From Christensenella sp. UBA7584 (GTDB taxonomy: Bacteria; Bacillota; Clostridia; Christensenellales; UBA1242): a stretch of 15,688 nucleotides of DNA. The stretch lies in NCBI GenBank assembly GCA_002477805.1, contig DLKQ01000009.1, positions 1 through 15,688 of the forward strand, written 5' to 3'. Below are positions 14,985-15,688 of this stretch, piece after piece. The position numbers were made by a program, and so were the translations under genes. Below the pieces are notes generated by a model, which made no database searches, was not told where the DNA came from, and saw only the letters and a program-made list of their open reading frames with translations. Position 1 is the first letter of the stretch, and each line of letters opens with the position of its first letter.

Positions 14985-15494
14985 ATGCCAAATTTGAGAC
15001 AAGCTTGTAAAAGTGATTTGCCGAAGTTAAAAGTTATGTATGACGACATAAACAAAAATCTAAAAGAAAAAGATGCGTGTATTTATTGGTCTGAATTCTA
15101 TCCGTTTCCGACATTCGAACAGGATATAAAACAAGGAAATTTATTTGTTTTTGTTGAAGACGATAATATTATTAGTGCTTTTTCACTTGCGGAAAAAGCA
15201 AGTGGGGAAGAATGTTTTGAATGGAAAAGTCCTCTTCAAGCGAGTTATCTAAGTAAATTTGCGGTTGATGTAAAATATTCACGCAAAGGTTTTGGTTTGC
15301 AAGCATTAAAATTTGCAGAGCAAATTGCAAGAAAGCGTAAATCAAAGTTCTTAAGGCTAATGGTTGTTGATGTGAATACTCCAGCCATTGAGTTGTATAA
15401 AAGATTTGGCTTTTCAAAAGTATTAGGTGTTTACAACGAAAACATTTATGAAGATATTTTTATCTCTGAACTTGGGTTTGAAAAAGAAATTTAA
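14985..15494 (+). CDS. GNAT family N-acetyltransferase
   Basis: A 169-residue single-domain GNAT protein that should transfer an acetyl group from acetyl-CoA to an amine; the substrate is unknown. The acetyl-CoA site (motif A) is seen as KFAVDVKYSRKGFGLQAL at about 86-103, fitting the R/Q-x-x-G-x-G/A pattern, and motif B as VDVNTPAIELYKRFGFSKV near 128-147. The N-terminus PNLRQACKSDLPKLKVMY is typical of the family. The start ATG has AAAGGGG about eight bases upstream. It lies 24 bases after gltX on the same strand and is the last gene seen in the operon. RimI-like protein acetylation or small-molecule acetylation are both possible. Confidence 0.88.
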   Translation: MPNLRQACKSDLPKLKVMYDDINKNLKEKDACIYWSEFYPFPTFEQDIKQGNLFVFVEDDNIISAFSLAEKASGEECFEWKSPLQASYLSKFAVDVKYSRKGFGLQALKFAEQIARKRKSKFLRLMVVDVNTPAIELYKRFGFSKVLGVYNENIYEDIFISELGFEKEI

Positions 15495-15688
15495 TAGTTA
15501 AAACATTTTTTCACAAATTGAAGTAAATCACATTAAAGAGTCTAACTTTTGGTTTACATTAAAAAGTGAGGAAGTGTTTTTAGTTAATTTAATGAGTAAT
15601 GGAGTGAGGTTTTAATTAAAGCTTAATAAAAAAGTACTTAAAATTCAAAAATTATACAAAAATTAACTTTTTTGAAAAATACGCTTCA
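15495..15688. other. AT-rich stretch after the GNAT gene, no gene seen
   Basis: The last 194 bases have no convincing reading frame and no strong intrinsic terminator. An AGTGAGG direct repeat (near 15566 and 15603) and a minus-strand TATAAT at 15656-15651 with no good -35 box are the only marks. The operon end may lie beyond the window. Confidence 0.4.

Noticed and set aside
15651..15656. Minus-strand TATAAT near the window end as a promoter
   Set aside because: No acceptable -35 hexamer at 16-18 bp and no gene to read on that side; the stretch is very AT-rich.
1..15688. UGA read as Trp (code 4, Mollicutes-like), suggested by the low GC
   Set aside because: UGA ends hemW, hrcA, the HEPN-CBS gene, ileS and others at the expected lengths, and Trp is coded by UGG throughout.
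1..15688. Mobile elements, CRISPR arrays, tRNA or rRNA genes
   Set aside because: No transposase-like reading frame, spaced repeat array, cloverleaf or rRNA signature was found by eye.

Overview
This looks like a chromosomal segment of a low-GC, Gram-positive-type bacterium, most likely an uncultured member of the class Clostridia (the rank is inference). Several signs agree. The DNA is strongly AT-rich. UGA is used as a true stop (hemW, hrcA, ileS and others), so the code is standard. DnaK lacks the extra N-terminal-domain segment typical of Gram-negative DnaK. The gene order hemW-hrcA-grpE-dnaK-dnaJ is the one known from Firmicutes. The SRP RNA is the large, Alu-domain-containing Bacillus/Clostridium type. 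No mobile element, CRISPR array, tRNA or rRNA gene was seen.

Region 1 (1-1130) holds hemW, a radical-SAM heme chaperone. It is followed by a gene-free stretch (1131-1474) that ends in a clear hairpin-plus-T-tract terminator about 260 bases beyond the hemW stop. This suggests a long 3' UTR or a small RNA.

Region 2 (1475-6300) is a complete class I heat-shock operon. A textbook sigma-A promoter (TTGACA, 17 bp, TATAAT) is followed at once by a CIRCE operator with one mismatch. Then come hrcA (the CIRCE repressor), grpE, dnaK and dnaJ, closed by a strong terminator. hrcA and grpE overlap as ATGA. A perfect 9-bp hairpin with a GAGA loop sits between grpE and dnaK.

Region 3 (6398-6706, minus strand) is the SRP RNA gene with its own promoter, convergent to dnaJ and divergent from the next operon.

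Region 4 (6736-15494, plus strand) is a tight seven-gene unit that appears to start from one promoter with a leader of only about 15 nt. Its genes are: a two-part protein with a HEPN-like helical domain (R-N-x3-H) and two CBS domains; a type 2 isoleucyl-tRNA synthetase; a RluA-family pseudouridine-synthase homologue whose catalytic Asp is replaced by Cys; a single-pass membrane protein and a lipoprotein of unknown function; a glutamyl-tRNA synthetase; and a GNAT acetyltransferase. Junctions are ATGA overlaps or gaps of 11-24 nt. The unit mixes tRNA charging with a possible nucleotide-sensing, RNA-directed protein and an unrecognised cell-surface pair. If anything here is undescribed, the best candidates are the HEPN-CBS protein at the head, the Asp-less RluA homologue, and the membrane protein/lipoprotein pair.
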